Numbered from the stretch's first letter, positions 46,879 to 55,700 are shown. The stretch is DNA of 64,000 nucleotides from Arthrobacter sp. QXT-31 (GCF_001969265.1 NZ_CP019304.1:1-64000); one strand, 5' to 3'. Numbers and translations: made by a program. Notes: generated by a model not told the origin, from the sequence alone.

Positions 46879-47163
46879 TCAGTTGTCGCCCGCGGGGCTG
46901 CCCTTGAACAGCAGCGAGGACAGGGTGCCGAAGCCGAGGTCCAGCAGCGTGACAAACAGGATCATGGTGGCCACGAACGCCACCACGGTCACGGTGTAGC
47001 GGAAGAGCTCTTTGCGGGTCGGCGTGACGACTTTGCGCAGCTCCGCGATGACCTGGCGGGCGAATAGCAGAATCGAGCCGAAAAAGCCCTTCTTCTCTTT
47101 CGCGGCGGTGGGTGCTTGTGGCCCGGAGAGAGGCGTATCCCGGTGGGTCAGGGCTTGGGTCAT
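46879..47163 (-). CDS. secE: Preprotein translocase subunit SecE, extra copy
   Basis: 94 residues from ATG 47163 with AAGGAAC upstream. The SecE hallmark (FARQVIAELRKVVTPTRKEL) precedes one membrane helix (FRYTVTVVAFVATMILFVTL). SecE clamps SecY in the translocon. Chromosomal secE is normally followed by nusG and rplK; here it has its own terminator and no such partners, suggesting an accessory copy carried with this cargo region. Confidence 0.88.
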   Translation of the reverse strand: MTQALTHRDTPLSGPQAPTAAKEKKGFFGSILLFARQVIAELRKVVTPTRKELFRYTVTVVAFVATMILFVTLLDLGFGTLSSLLFKGSPAGDN

Positions 47164-47169
47164 GAGGTT

Positions 47170-47300
47170 GTTCCTTGCTTAGGTCGGTTCCGCCCGGGGC
47201 AGGGTCAATGACGGTGCGGGCACCGAAGTCCATCCGGAAACCGGACACGTTGACGGCCAAGTCAGTGGTCGCCGCGCCTGGCACGTTCTCCTCGGGCATG
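47170..47300 (-). other. Possible small ORF overlapping the secE leader
   Basis: ATG 47300 has a good AGGAG site four bases upstream and reads MPEENVPGAATTDLAVNVSG, FRMDFGARTVIDPAPGGTDL. The frame then runs on through secE in the wrong phase to 46865. A one-base shift would instead stop it at a TAA just before the secE ribosome binding site. It may be a small translated leader or a damaged gene. Confidence 0.3.
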
Positions 47301-47455
47301 GATCTCCTATGTTGTGGGCCGGAAAGTCTCTGGTCTTCCACCGCATGTGTGTGGCGTCGTCGTGAAAGCTCTTCGCCGTCACATTCAGCGCCCTTGGCCC
47401 GGTGACCGGCAGGCGTCCGTATGCTGTAGCCACGGCCGTCGAAGTGGGGGATCAA

Positions 47456-49315
47456 ATGCGGGTGTTTCGTAGGGTGCGGGCCATCCCGCTGCTGGCAGCT
47501 TTGGTGATCATATGCCTGGCGCTGACGTCCTGCGACCTGTTCGCCCAAAAGGGGGCTCCGCCGTCCGAGAGCGTGGTCGGCGACAACGGGGCCGACCTGA
47601 ATATAGCCGGTGTCCACATCGTTGTTCCGGCTGGCGCGGCACCGGTTGGAACAAAGGTCGAGGCATCCTTTGAAGACCGGAACCCGACGGGCACCGACGG
47701 GGACAGCCTGCAGCTGCTTGCCAAAGCCTTCAAGATCAGGCTCGGGGACGGCCTGCAGCCCTCGAAGCCGCTCACCGTGACCGTGCCGGTGGACAAGAGC
47801 CGGCTCGCATCCTGGAACCAGACGGACACCGCACAGACGGTCGCCATGATGATCCAGTCCGAGGGCGCTTCGGAGCCTGATCTCGTCCAGGCCGTTCTGG
47901 ACCCTGCGGCCGGGACTATCACCGCCCAAGTACCCCACCTGTCCTGGGTGTGGCCTGTGCAGCTCGACCTCGGCGCCGTGATGAAAAAAGTGCGGGACGG
48001 CATCCTGCAAAGTCTCGGCATCGAGTACCCGAAACCGGACTGCCTGGACAAGCCGGTGACGATTGCCGGTTCCACCTACAAGGCTATTTCCCCCGCGCAG
48101 GCGTGGCTCTGCGTTGGTGAGTCCAACGGCTCGCTGACCGTGACGGCCTCCCCCAACTCGCCTATCCCGTTTCTGACCACAACAGACCCTGCTGCCACGG
48201 CGTCCAACAAGGTTGAGATTTCATTGGCCACTGCCTTCTCCGTGGCCCTCGCGCAGAATTCGGGCTTCATCAAGAAGCACCAGAGCATCATGATGCCCGG
48301 CGCTGACGCCCAGTACACGTTCAATGGGACGCCCGCGTCGGTGCGGATCGGATTCAAGCAGTATCCCGCCATGCTGCTCATCTCGATCCTGTCCAAGGTG
48401 CTCGACACTGCACTGGGAAGCTTCTTGAAGTCAAAAGCACTCGACGACCTCGCCAAGGCCGGGTGCATGCAGAACATCGTTGACACCGCCGATGCAGGCA
48501 GCCCGCTCACGCCCGCCTACGCCTCCGGTATCGTCAAGTCCTTCTTTGGATGCGTCGGCACAGCCATCAAGCTCTCCCCGCCGGCTCAGATCCTGCTCGC
48601 GATCCTCAGTGCCGGCCCGCAGTTCCTGGTGGCCTCTGCCCTCGGCATCATCAACGAGTTCACGGGCGGGGCGAACTTCGAGTCGACCATCACCGCGTCG
48701 GCCCCGCCCGCCAGCGGCACCATGGAGGGCGCCACGCGCTTCGTGACCCTGGACCCTTGGAAGGATGGCACCCTGAAAGCCGTCAACAAAACGTACGACG
48801 GGTCAACGAACAATTCCGGGTCCGGCTGCATTGGCTCCGAGATCGCTCCCCGCAAGGATGGCTTCCGCTGCTACTGGCCGGGGATCTTCGACCCGTGCTT
48901 CCAGAACCCCTCGGCTGCGCACGATTTCCTGTGCATAGGCGTCACCCAGGACGGGAAAACCCTCACCACACTGCTCAAGAACATGCAGTTGGGTGACAGC
49001 CTTGGCTTTAGGCAAAATACCGGCGCACCCGACCAGAGCAGCCCCGTTCGCGTCGAACTGGTTGACGGGACGGTCTGCGTGAGAGCCACGGGTGCAGGGC
49101 CCCAAGGCATCCCCGGATACCCGTACTGGGCCGGGTCCTGCTTCGGCCCCTCCGGAGGTGTCTGGCGGGTCGGTGAACCGGAGCTGTGGAAGAACGATCT
49201 GAGGCACTATGCGCTCTACCCGCCAGTGACAGCGGGAGGCTATTGGCAGGTCGCAACCGCCAGCGGAGACACCACCGCGGCCAAGAGAATCGATGTCAAG
49301 ACGGCCTACCGGTAG
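47456..49315 (+). CDS. Large secreted lipoprotein of unknown function
   Basis: 619 residues from ATG 47456 (MRVFRRVRAIPLLAALVIIC). The signal peptide ends in the lipobox LTSC (23-26), so the protein should be anchored to the membrane outer face after cleavage before Cys26. It contains a ZU5-like beta segment near the start (ADLNIAGVHIVVPAGAAPVG), a central helical/hydrophobic part (MLLISILSKVLDTALGSFLK, AQILLAILSAGPQFLVASAL) and a cysteine-containing C-terminal domain (CIGSEIAPRKDGFRCYWPGI). Divergent from secE. No enzyme motif seen. Confidence 0.8.
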   Translation: MRVFRRVRAIPLLAALVIICLALTSCDLFAQKGAPPSESVVGDNGADLNIAGVHIVVPAGAAPVGTKVEASFEDRNPTGTDGDSLQLLAKAFKIRLGDGLQPSKPLTVTVPVDKSRLASWNQTDTAQTVAMMIQSEGASEPDLVQAVLDPAAGTITAQVPHLSWVWPVQLDLGAVMKKVRDGILQSLGIEYPKPDCLDKPVTIAGSTYKAISPAQAWLCVGESNGSLTVTASPNSPIPFLTTTDPAATASNKVEISLATAFSVALAQNSGFIKKHQSIMMPGADAQYTFNGTPASVRIGFKQYPAMLLISILSKVLDTALGSFLKSKALDDLAKAGCMQNIVDTADAGSPLTPAYASGIVKSFFGCVGTAIKLSPPAQILLAILSAGPQFLVASALGIINEFTGGANFESTITASAPPASGTMEGATRFVTLDPWKDGTLKAVNKTYDGSTNNSGSGCIGSEIAPRKDGFRCYWPGIFDPCFQNPSAAHDFLCIGVTQDGKTLTTLLKNMQLGDSLGFRQNTGAPDQSSPVRVELVDGTVCVRATGAGPQGIPGYPYWAGSCFGPSGGVWRVGEPELWKNDLRHYALYPPVTAGGYWQVATASGDTTAAKRIDVKTAYR

Positions 49316-49401
49316 CCCCACGGGCCTTGGCGATGTGAGCCCTCTTACCTCCGGGTATTGGACGCCATCCCAGGTCGTCACCGGGACCTACGATTGGATG
49401 C

Positions 49402-49545
49402 ATGGTGAAAATTGTCGGCGTCATCAAGCCGGTTGAGACGAAGGAAGTCCACGCCGAAGGCGGCAGCTACGAGGAAGCCCGGGAAGCCCTTCGTGCCGCT
49501 GTTCCCGAAGGCTAGTCCCTCCAGTCCATCAGGGTCGAACGCTGA
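49402..49545 (+). pseudogene. Small gene interrupted by an in-frame amber codon
   Basis: ATG 49402 reads MVKIVGVIKPVETKEVHAEG, GSYEEAREALRAAVPEG and meets TAG at 49513-49515; the same frame continues SLQSIRVER to TGA 49543-49545. The tail completes a typical short alpha-beta protein (PEG-x-SLQSIRVER). TAG could stem from TGG or CAG by a single change. The 37-residue truncated form might still be made. Function unknown. Confidence 0.5.
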
Positions 49546-49611
49546 CCGGCGTGTGACAAATCCGCAGGTCAGCGCCGGTGATACCCTCATCGCATAGCGC
49601 AAAAAACAGTA

Positions 49612-49914
49612 GTGGAACTGATCGATGACCTCGACGGATCCGAGGCTTCCCAGTCCCTGACCTTCTCCCTTGACGGTGTCGACTACGAGATCGACTTGAA
49701 CGACCAGAATGCAGAGGAACTCCGGTCCTCGCTGGCGATGTTTGCAGAAGCAGGCCGCCGCACTGGCGGGCGCAAACGCCCGGTCACCGATGGGAAAGCT
49801 GCCGGGATTTCCTCGAAGGACATCCGCGCCTGGGCCCTGTCCGAGGGTCTGGAAGTGAACGCCCGCGGCCGCATCCAGACATCCATCGTCGACGCCTACC
49901 TCAGCGCCAACTAG
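49612..49914 (+). CDS. lsr2: Lsr2-type nucleoid protein
   Basis: 100 residues from GTG 49612. N-terminal oligomerisation domain (VELIDDLDGSEASQSLTFSL, DGVDYEIDLNDQNAEELRSS) and C-terminal DNA-binding AT-hook-like domain (KDIRAWALSEGLEVNARGRI). Lsr2 silences AT-rich, foreign DNA like H-NS. The usual N-terminus MAQKTVV is encoded just upstream as AQKTVV, but the first codon there is ATA (49594-49596), not ATG. So either a rare AUA start is used or translation begins at the internal GTG. A second lsr2 must exist elsewhere if this is accessory. Confidence 0.85.
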   Translation: MELIDDLDGSEASQSLTFSLDGVDYEIDLNDQNAEELRSSLAMFAEAGRRTGGRKRPVTDGKAAGISSKDIRAWALSEGLEVNARGRIQTSIVDAYLSAN

Positions 49915-50948
49915 CGGACCAGACCCGGCTCCCGGGCTGCCATCGCTTCGGTAACCCGGGCCGGCTCGCTGGCGTACAAGCCAGCGTTCAGCAGTGAGTT
50001 CAGTTCCACAACCAACGGTTTGCCGCCGGGGCCGAGCGCGACGTCGATGACATAGTCGGTCAGCGCCGGGACTTCCAGGGCCAGGGCGTCGACAGCGTTG
50101 CGCGCGAAGTTGGTGAGGACCCCGGCGATCGCAGGTTCGGGCTCGACCGGCGACTTTGCCTGCCGGTGACGGCGCAGCTGGTTGTCGAACCGGTAGCCGT
50201 TGTCCAGGGGCGTGAACTCCTCGATGCATCCGGCCGCGGTGACGACCGTGTTGCCGACGACGAACACCCGGTATTCGTACTCCATTGTCACGAACTCCTG
50301 GGCGATCCGACTGTCCCGCTGCCCTTCCAGGCTCATGGCCCCGTAGCTGAGTTCATCAAAGACGGCCCGGGCGCCATGCTCCGGCCGGAAGCCCTCGGGC
50401 AGGTCTACGGGGAACGCGGCGTACTTGACCCGGACGGACTTCAGGAAAGCGCGGCGGACGCCGTCCGCAACCCAGCCGGCAAGGACGTCGCCGAGCTCGA
50501 TGGAGGACGGGTCCTCCATGCCGAAACCGCAAAGCTGCACGCGGCGTCCGGCGCGGGTCAGGAAAGCCTCGTACCTGTAGTAGTCGGCGGCCAGGCGGGC
50601 CTGTTCCATGTCTACGTCCTGGTGGAGAAGACTGGCTTGGGTCCCGTAACGGGGCAGCTGCTCCAGCTCCTCCGCCGGACGCCGTTCGCCGGTCCCTGCA
50701 TTTACAGCTGTGGCCCTGTCAGTGGAGAGGTGCAACCACACGTTGTCGGCCCCGAAGGAAGCCAAGGCGGATTCGAGTCGGATGGCCTGTTCGTAGAAGT
50801 CTTCGTAGTCCCCGTCTCCGCCCTCGGCGGCCGGTCCAATGTGCCGAGACCAGAGGGCGAGCAGATCTTCTCTGCGGGCCTGCACGGCGGGCGTGGCGTC
50901 GCGGTACGCAGGCGCGGGACGGTTGACGATGCTCACGAGCCAAGGCAT
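49911..50948 (-). CDS. ATP-grasp domain protein
   Basis: 345 residues from ATG 50948 (MPWLVSIVNRPAPAYRDATP). Features of an ATP-grasp ligase or kinase: FLKSVRVKYAAFPVDLPEGF (lysine strand), RIAQEFVTMEYEYRVFVVGN and the metal-binding end LTDYVIDVALGPGGKPLVVE, LNSLLNAG. It resembles ATP-grasp proteins of the DUF4343 type, often found in phage-related or peptide-modifying contexts. Converges on lsr2, with overlapping stop codons. Substrate unknown. Confidence 0.75.
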   Translation of the reverse strand: MPWLVSIVNRPAPAYRDATPAVQARREDLLALWSRHIGPAAEGGDGDYEDFYEQAIRLESALASFGADNVWLHLSTDRATAVNAGTGERRPAEELEQLPRYGTQASLLHQDVDMEQARLAADYYRYEAFLTRAGRRVQLCGFGMEDPSSIELGDVLAGWVADGVRRAFLKSVRVKYAAFPVDLPEGFRPEHGARAVFDELSYGAMSLEGQRDSRIAQEFVTMEYEYRVFVVGNTVVTAAGCIEEFTPLDNGYRFDNQLRRHRQAKSPVEPEPAIAGVLTNFARNAVDALALEVPALTDYVIDVALGPGGKPLVVELNSLLNAGLYASEPARVTEAMAAREPGLVR

Positions 50949-50978
50949 GGGTTCCTCCAGAGACGGCTTACTTTTCCG

Positions 50979-51256
50979 TCATGTGTGCGGAGGACCGCTC
51001 AGAGCTACCCGCATCCGCTGAGGGCAGCGTGGTCTTTTCTCAGTTGTATTAGCGGCCGGTTGCTTATCCGCCTTGGCTACGGCAGCGGGATCGAAGGCAG
51101 CACGAACGACGTCAAGGATGCCGCCCTCGGGCAGCCACTCTTCGACGCTGACGCTGTGTGTTCCCAAGGCAGTGGTGATTGCCTCTACCTCCAAACGAAG
51201 TACCCGTTCGAGGCCGACGAACCCTCCTCCTGCCTCCCTAATCCGGCGTCGGGCTT
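50979..51256 (-). pseudogene. Protein-coding fragment without start codon
   Basis: After an upstream TAA, the minus strand reads ARRRIREAGGGFVGLERVLR, LEVEAITTALGTHSVSVEEW, LPEGGILDVVRAAFDPAAVA to TGA at about 50979. It looks like real coding sequence but has no ATG or GTG with a ribosome binding site; TTG 51194 is the first possible start. Probably the C-terminal end of a larger lost gene; AFDPA endings of this sort occur in conjugation-associated actinobacterial proteins, which is only a hint. Confidence 0.4.
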
Positions 51257-51266
51257 AGACGTTGCC

Positions 51267-51770
51267 GTGGAAAAGCTCCGGGAGATCCTGGACAGGACTG
51301 TCCCGCGCACCCTGTCCACAGTCGAGGAGCTCAACTCCGAGGAAGCCCACAAGGTGCTGTGCCTCCTCAGCCCGGACGGTAGCCGCATCGTCACCCCCTA
51401 CACCCGCTGTGACGGTGAGAACACCTGGACCCCGGCGGGCACCGATCACTTCTTCAGCTCCGAGGAGCTCCTGGCGGACATCATCGACGGGCACAAACCG
51501 GGCTTCGTCGTGATCGACGGACCCGACCTCCCCGACACCACGACGCAACAGAGGGTCCTGACCACCGTCGAGGAGCTCGATTCGGAGGACGCCTTCGAAG
51601 CGCTGTGCATCGTCCCGACGTGCGGCCCCCTCCGCGTTGCGGTGTCCCGCTCACACGGGGTCAGCACCTGGGCGGCACCGGGGTCCGAGGTCGAATACAC
51701 GTCCGCGGAACTGCTCGCCCACTTCGCCAACATGGGTGACGAACCTGCCTTCACCCTCATCCCCCGCTGA
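51267..51770 (+). CDS. Hypothetical protein made of two tandem repeats
   Basis: About 167 residues from GTG 51267; the frame is open far upstream but antisense to the ATP-grasp gene. Two 75-80-residue units are related: RTLSTVEELNSEEAHKVLCL with TPAGTDHFFSSEELLADIID, and RVLTTVEELDSEDAFEALCI with AAPGSEVEYTSAELLAHFAN. Each has an acidic helix and a beta segment. No ribosome binding site is obvious at GTG 51267. Function unknown; likely internal duplication. Confidence 0.55.
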   Translation: MEKLREILDRTVPRTLSTVEELNSEEAHKVLCLLSPDGSRIVTPYTRCDGENTWTPAGTDHFFSSEELLADIIDGHKPGFVVIDGPDLPDTTTQQRVLTTVEELDSEDAFEALCIVPTCGPLRVAVSRSHGVSTWAAPGSEVEYTSAELLAHFANMGDEPAFTLIPR

Positions 51771-51784
51771 TCCGGAAGACTCCT

Positions 51785-52027
51785 ATGCCCCTCGGAAACA
51801 TCCTCACGCTCTTCAACGCCACCGTTGCCCTTGCCTCCGGGCTCCTCGCCTGCCTCATCACGGCCATGCACGGCAATCCCGGCGCTGCCCGATTCTTCGC
51901 CACCGCCTCAGTCGTCGGCCTCATCATGGCCGGCGGAATGGCCATCATCGCGACCCTGGCCGGCACGGTGAGCGCACGGCGCGCCGCACGCGTCGAGCCC
52001 GAGGTCCTGGAGTCCCGTGGCCACTGA
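51785..52027 (+). CDS. Small two-pass membrane protein
   Basis: 80 residues from ATG 51785 with two hydrophobic helices (LFNATVALASGLLACLITAM and ATASVVGLIMAGGMAIIATL), and a basic C-terminus. Its end overlaps the next gene by 11 bases, suggesting co-translation. Function unknown. Confidence 0.6.
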   Translation: MPLGNILTLFNATVALASGLLACLITAMHGNPGAARFFATASVVGLIMAGGMAIIATLAGTVSARRAARVEPEVLESRGH

Positions 52028-52871
52028 ACGGGACATGCTCGACCTGCTCCTGGACCGCTACACCGACGTCCGCCGGGGCACCATCTCGGACCGGTGGGTC
52101 AGGGCGGAGCACGTACGCTCCGGAATGGGCTACAGCGATGGCCGTCGCATCGCCGACTTCGTCGCAGCCGATAAGCATCCGGGCGGCTACGCCGGCGAGA
52201 AGCTGGCCCTGCACGGCCACGAAGTCAAAGTCACGCGCGCCGACTGGTTGCAGGAGCTGCGGGACCCGACCAAGGCGGACGCCATCAAACGGTACATGCA
52301 CCACTGGTGGCTGGTGGTCCCCCACCCGGCGATCGTGAAGCCAGGCGAATTGCCCGACGGGTGGGGCCTCCTGGTCCCCGGCACCAACGGCAAACTCCGG
52401 GCCAAGAAGACCGCGCCGCGGCTGAATCCGGAACCGGCTCCGTTGCACTTCATCATTTCCCTGATGGGTGCCTCGGCACGCACAGCTCACCGGGAACCGC
52501 TCCGCCGGGACGCCCCGGTCACGTACGGGCGCCGCTCGGCCCGGCACTGCGGAGTCTGCAACAACCCCTCCCCCTGCTCAATCCACCAGCCCCGGGCTGC
52601 CGCAGCCGCGACCTACACAGGACAAGCCATGACCCATGAACGCTACCCGTCCCTGATCCAGTGGCTGCGCCAGCGCCCCAAAGCGCTCCGTGATGAGCTG
52701 CTCCTCTGGGGCGGTTACTCGACGGTCCTCCTCGTCGGGGCGGTCATCATTGGCTTGGACCGTGCATGGCCGGCGGCGGTCGTCCCGTTCGGCATCCTCG
52801 CGGCACGGCTCGGTGTCGGCTACCTGCTCAACCGGGAGCCGCTTCCCACCGAGGACGGTTCCGGCAAATGA
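52017..52871 (+). CDS. Nuclease-like (PD-(D/E)XK) protein fused to a membrane tail
   Basis: 284 residues from GTG 52017. The N-terminal half resembles MmcB-like PD-(D/E)XK proteins of phages and plasmids: GYSDGRRIADFVA contains D47 and GHEVKVTRADW gives E69-x-K71, followed by YMHHWWLVVPHPAIVK. A CxxC...C region (HCGVCNNPSPCSIH) and then a membrane segment (LLLWGGYSTVLLVGAVIIGL) occupy the C-terminal third. Such a fusion is odd and may hide two genes; ATG 52629 (MTHERYPSLIQWLR) could start the second. Stop overlaps the next ATG. Confidence 0.6.
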   Translation: MATERDMLDLLLDRYTDVRRGTISDRWVRAEHVRSGMGYSDGRRIADFVAADKHPGGYAGEKLALHGHEVKVTRADWLQELRDPTKADAIKRYMHHWWLVVPHPAIVKPGELPDGWGLLVPGTNGKLRAKKTAPRLNPEPAPLHFIISLMGASARTAHREPLRRDAPVTYGRRSARHCGVCNNPSPCSIHQPRAAAAATYTGQAMTHERYPSLIQWLRQRPKALRDELLLWGGYSTVLLVGAVIIGLDRAWPAAVVPFGILAARLGVGYLLNREPLPTEDGSGK

Positions 52872-53276
52872 GTGCCCTGGCAGAACTGACCCCCAAACAG
52901 TTCGAAGACATCCACCAGTACGACGAAGACATCATGGTCAACGATGCCGACGGCCACATCTACACGCAACCGACGTGCCGCTGCGGGACGCCCCTGGGAT
53001 GCACTACCCGATGGAAACCCACCGGGCGGAGGAACTGGAGGCGTACGTCCAGGCGCGCCTGGCGGATGTCGTCGACAAGTACAAATCCACCTTGGCCGGG
53101 TTGAGGATCATGGTCGCTGACGAGCTGGAGCTGCACGACGCGCCGCTGCACATCCAAACGAACGTGGAGCAGATCATCGTTGAGGGCTGGGTCGACCTGG
53201 GCCTGCCCGAAGCGGAAAGGCCCGAGGCGCCCAACCCTTTACCCCCGGCCCAGTCGCCCCCTAGGGTGTGTTGCTA
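52868..53276 (+). pseudogene. Frameshifted hypothetical gene cut by the IS5-type element
   Basis: ATG 52868 (MSALAELTPKQFEDIHQYDE, TQPTCRCGTPLG) loses sense near 52998, where MHYPMETHRAEELEAYVQAR, LRIMVADELELHDAPLHIQT, IIVEGWVDLGLP follows in another frame. The end runs into the left inverted repeat of the IS (stop TAA inside it). Alternatively two overlapping genes, the second from ATG 53000. The CxC and GMHYPMETHRAEE join suggest a single original protein. Confidence 0.5.
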
Positions 53277-54207
53277 AACCCCTTTGAGGCCCGGATGCGG
53301 TTGTCTGGTGTGGTGCGCAATCGTTCTCTGGTGTCTGACGAAGTGTGGGCCGTGATCGGGCCGTTGTTTCCTGCCTGGAAAGGCAACGGGCGCCCGGTCG
53401 CGGACCGCCGTCTCGTCGTGGAAGGAACGGCATGGAAGTTCCGTACCGGGGCGCCATGGCGGGACCTTCCCGAGCGATTCGGGAACTGGAACACAGTCTT
53501 TAAGAATTTCGACCGCTGGGCCAAGGACGGAACGTGGACCAGGGTGCTCGAACACGTCCAAACCCGCGCGGAGACCCTTGGCGACCTCGACTGGATCGCG
53601 TCAATCGACTCCACGATCGTGCGCGTCCACCAGCGCGGCGCCACACTTCCCCGACACACAGGGGGAACCCTCGAATTACATGAAACTCGGCCTTGAACCG
53701 CCAGACCACGCGATCGGACGCTCCCGCGGCGGCCTGACGTCCAAGCTCCACATGGCCACCGACGGCAAGGGGCGCATGCTCTCAGCCGTCCTGACCGCCG
53801 GCAACATCAATGACACGACCATGCTGGCCGCCACGCTGGAACAGATCCGGGTTCCACGCCCAGGACGGGGAAGGCCGCGCACCCGCCCGGACCGCCTCTT
53901 GGCAGACAAGGGCTACACCTCCAAGGCCAACCGCACTTGGCTGGAAAACCGAGGCATCGAGGCCACCATCCCGGAAAAATCCGACCAAGCGGCCAACCGG
54001 AAACGGAAGGGGTCCTCCGGCGGACGGCCACCAGCATTCGACGCCGAGGCCTACAAGGGACGCAACGTCGTAGAACGCGGATTCAACCGGCTCAAAAACT
54101 GGCGCGGCCTCGCGATGCGATCCGACAAGACCGCCCGCAACTTCCTGACCGCCGTACAGCTCGCAGCATCGCTCGCTTGGCTAGGAGCCAGCTTTAGCAA
54201 CACACCC
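53264..54207. mobile_element. IS5-family insertion sequence
   Basis: A 944-base element with perfect terminal inverted repeats (GGGTGTGTTGCTAAA and its complement) and a TA target duplication (53262-53263 and 54208-54209). It carries one transposase gene in two frames. Small size, TNA-like target and the split transposase match the IS427-like branch of the IS5 family. Intact ends suggest a recent insertion. Confidence 0.9.
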
Positions 54208-54210
54208 TAG
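53268..54210 (+). CDS. IS5-family transposase in two overlapping frames
   Basis: The first ORF (53268-53696) gives the N-terminal domain and the first catalytic aspartate: SDEVWAVIGPLFPAWKGNGR, RTGAPWRDLPERFGNWNTVF, LDWIASIDSTIVRVH. The second frame (overlapping from 53578) continues LEPPDHAIGRSRGGLTSKLH, RLLADKGYTSKANRTWLENR with the second aspartate, and NVVERGFNRLKNWRGLAMRS with the glutamate. Programmed frameshifting around 53640-53690 is usual for this group, so the split need not mean damage. The TAG stop at 54208-54210 comes from the TA target duplication, outside the element. Confidence 0.85.
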
Positions 54211-54249
54211 GCGGGGAGCGGCGGGGCCGGACCCGTACACATCGAGCCC

Positions 54250-54774
54250 ATGACCGTTGCCGTAGCCTTCAAATCCACCCGCCCCGCAGACGTCGCAGCC
54301 TACCTGGCCGCGCGCGAAACGGAAGTCGCCGAATTCCACGCCAGAACTGACGCCTTCAAGGAGGAGCTCGGCGGGAAAGAGCTTTTCGGCACGGCGTTCT
54401 TTGATGGAGGCTGGGCTGTCCGCGGGTTCCACACCGCCAACTCCTTCGAGGAATTTCCTGCCGGCTGGCGCCGCGAAAGCCGCTTTAATGCGGTCCCGGC
54501 GAAGCGCACGCCCGAGGGGAAGGAAGCGGCCGCGACGCTGGCCACCCTCCGGCTGCCCGGCAACAAATACCCGGGCGCCACTGAGGTCTTCTACGCCGAC
54601 GGGTTCATGATCATCCCGCGGATGGCCAAGGTCGGTGACGACTACTACCTGACCCTCAGCAAGCCCCTGGCCGCGGAGAACAACAACACCCCAGACCCCG
54701 AATTCTGGGAACCTGTGAAGCTGTCCGCCTACCACGCCGCCCTCGAAGCGTCCGGCGAGGCGGTGACCTCATGA
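54250..54774 (+). CDS. Hypothetical protein of phage/plasmid cargo type
   Basis: 174 residues from ATG 54250: MTVAVAFKSTRPADVAAYLA, TAFFDGGWAVRGFHTANSFE, AATLATLRLPGNKYPGATEV, PEFWEPVKLSAYHAALEASG. Soluble, without known motif. Its TGA overlaps the ATG of the next gene (54771), so the two are coupled. Function unknown. Confidence 0.6.
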   Translation: MTVAVAFKSTRPADVAAYLAARETEVAEFHARTDAFKEELGGKELFGTAFFDGGWAVRGFHTANSFEEFPAGWRRESRFNAVPAKRTPEGKEAAATLATLRLPGNKYPGATEVFYADGFMIIPRMAKVGDDYYLTLSKPLAAENNNTPDPEFWEPVKLSAYHAALEASGEAVTS

Positions 54775-55590
54775 GCTCCCCGGCCATTCCGCCCCTCCTG
54801 TTCGACGCCTTCCGGGACGGCACCCGGGCATCCTGGGGCGCCCTGCCCGAGACGCCTTGTATTCAACCTTGGCCTCACGCCAGAGGAGGCCTACCGGTTC
54901 ACCGACCCCTACAGGCCAGGCAGGAAGGGCTGGGTGATCGGGTGCTTCGCCGTCGGCGTCCTGAGCTTTGTCATCCTGATTGTCATCGGCGGCCGGATCG
55001 CCATCACCAGCTTTCTGGGCATCCGCGGCGTCATCGCTTCGGCGGACTCCGAGGGGGATGCCTGGTCATGGGTGGGTTTCGCTGCTCTCATTGCCCTATG
55101 GCTCTCGGTCATCTGCGCGGCCATCCAGCTGAGCTCCCGCCGCCGGCCGGCGAAGGCATGGACTGCACGGCTCAGCGCAGCCTGGTCGATCCACGGCCAC
55201 CTGCTGTTGCCCGTTGAGTCCATCCCCCTTGATGTCCGTGACGAGGTGGTCGGCCTGCTCGAGCGGCTGGAGAAGGCACGCCGCGGCCTGATGGCCGGCG
55301 GCCTGCCCGGTGACGGCACCGAGCTCGTCCCCGCGATGGAGGCAGTGCGGGTCCTGGTCGCCGCGGCCGCTCTGCCCAAGCATGGGGCGCAAATGGCGGC
55401 AGCACCCGACATCAGCGACCCCGCGGTCCAGCGGCTCGCCGCCGAGTACAAGCGTGCACTCAGGGTCCGCAAGGAAGTCCTCGCTCGAGTGAAGGAGGAG
55501 GCCTCCGCTGTGGAGGCGTTGCTGGCGGCGCGGCGCCGCGCCCGGGACGACGCCCAGTTGATCCAGATCGCCAACCGCGACAACCAGTAA
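54771..55590 (+). pseudogene. Membrane protein gene with one frameshift
   Basis: ATG 54771 reads MSSPAIPPLLFDAFRDGTRA, SWGALPE; near 54855 the sense changes frame to RLVFNLGLTPEEAYRFTDPY, then two membrane helices (WVIGCFAVGVLSFVILIVIG and WVGFAALIALWLSVICAAIQ) and a long helical, basic C-terminus (AVQRLAAEYKRALRVRKEVL). One missing or extra base would restore a 270-residue protein. Function unknown. Confidence 0.65.
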
Positions 55591-55700
55591 CGAACGGTGT
55601 CCAACGCCTCCCCCGGCTTAGGACATCAGCCTTGTATGCTCATTCCGGATGACGGCCGCGGGGGGGATGCGGTCGTCGCTGTACGCGAAAGTCTCTCGCC

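Noticed and set aside
46865..48010. 381-codon minus-strand ORF spanning secE and the lipoprotein start
   Set aside because: Mostly shadow of two real genes; only the short part starting at 47300 has a ribosome binding site and is listed as a possible small ORF.
50166..51256. Upstream extension of the tandem-repeat protein ORF
   Set aside because: The extension is antisense to the ATP-grasp gene and has no repeat-like or conserved sequence; only the part after 51267 looks coding.
53268..54210. Treating the IS5 transposase as a frameshifted pseudogene
   Set aside because: Two-frame transposases with programmed frameshifting are normal in this IS group, and ends plus catalytic residues are intact.
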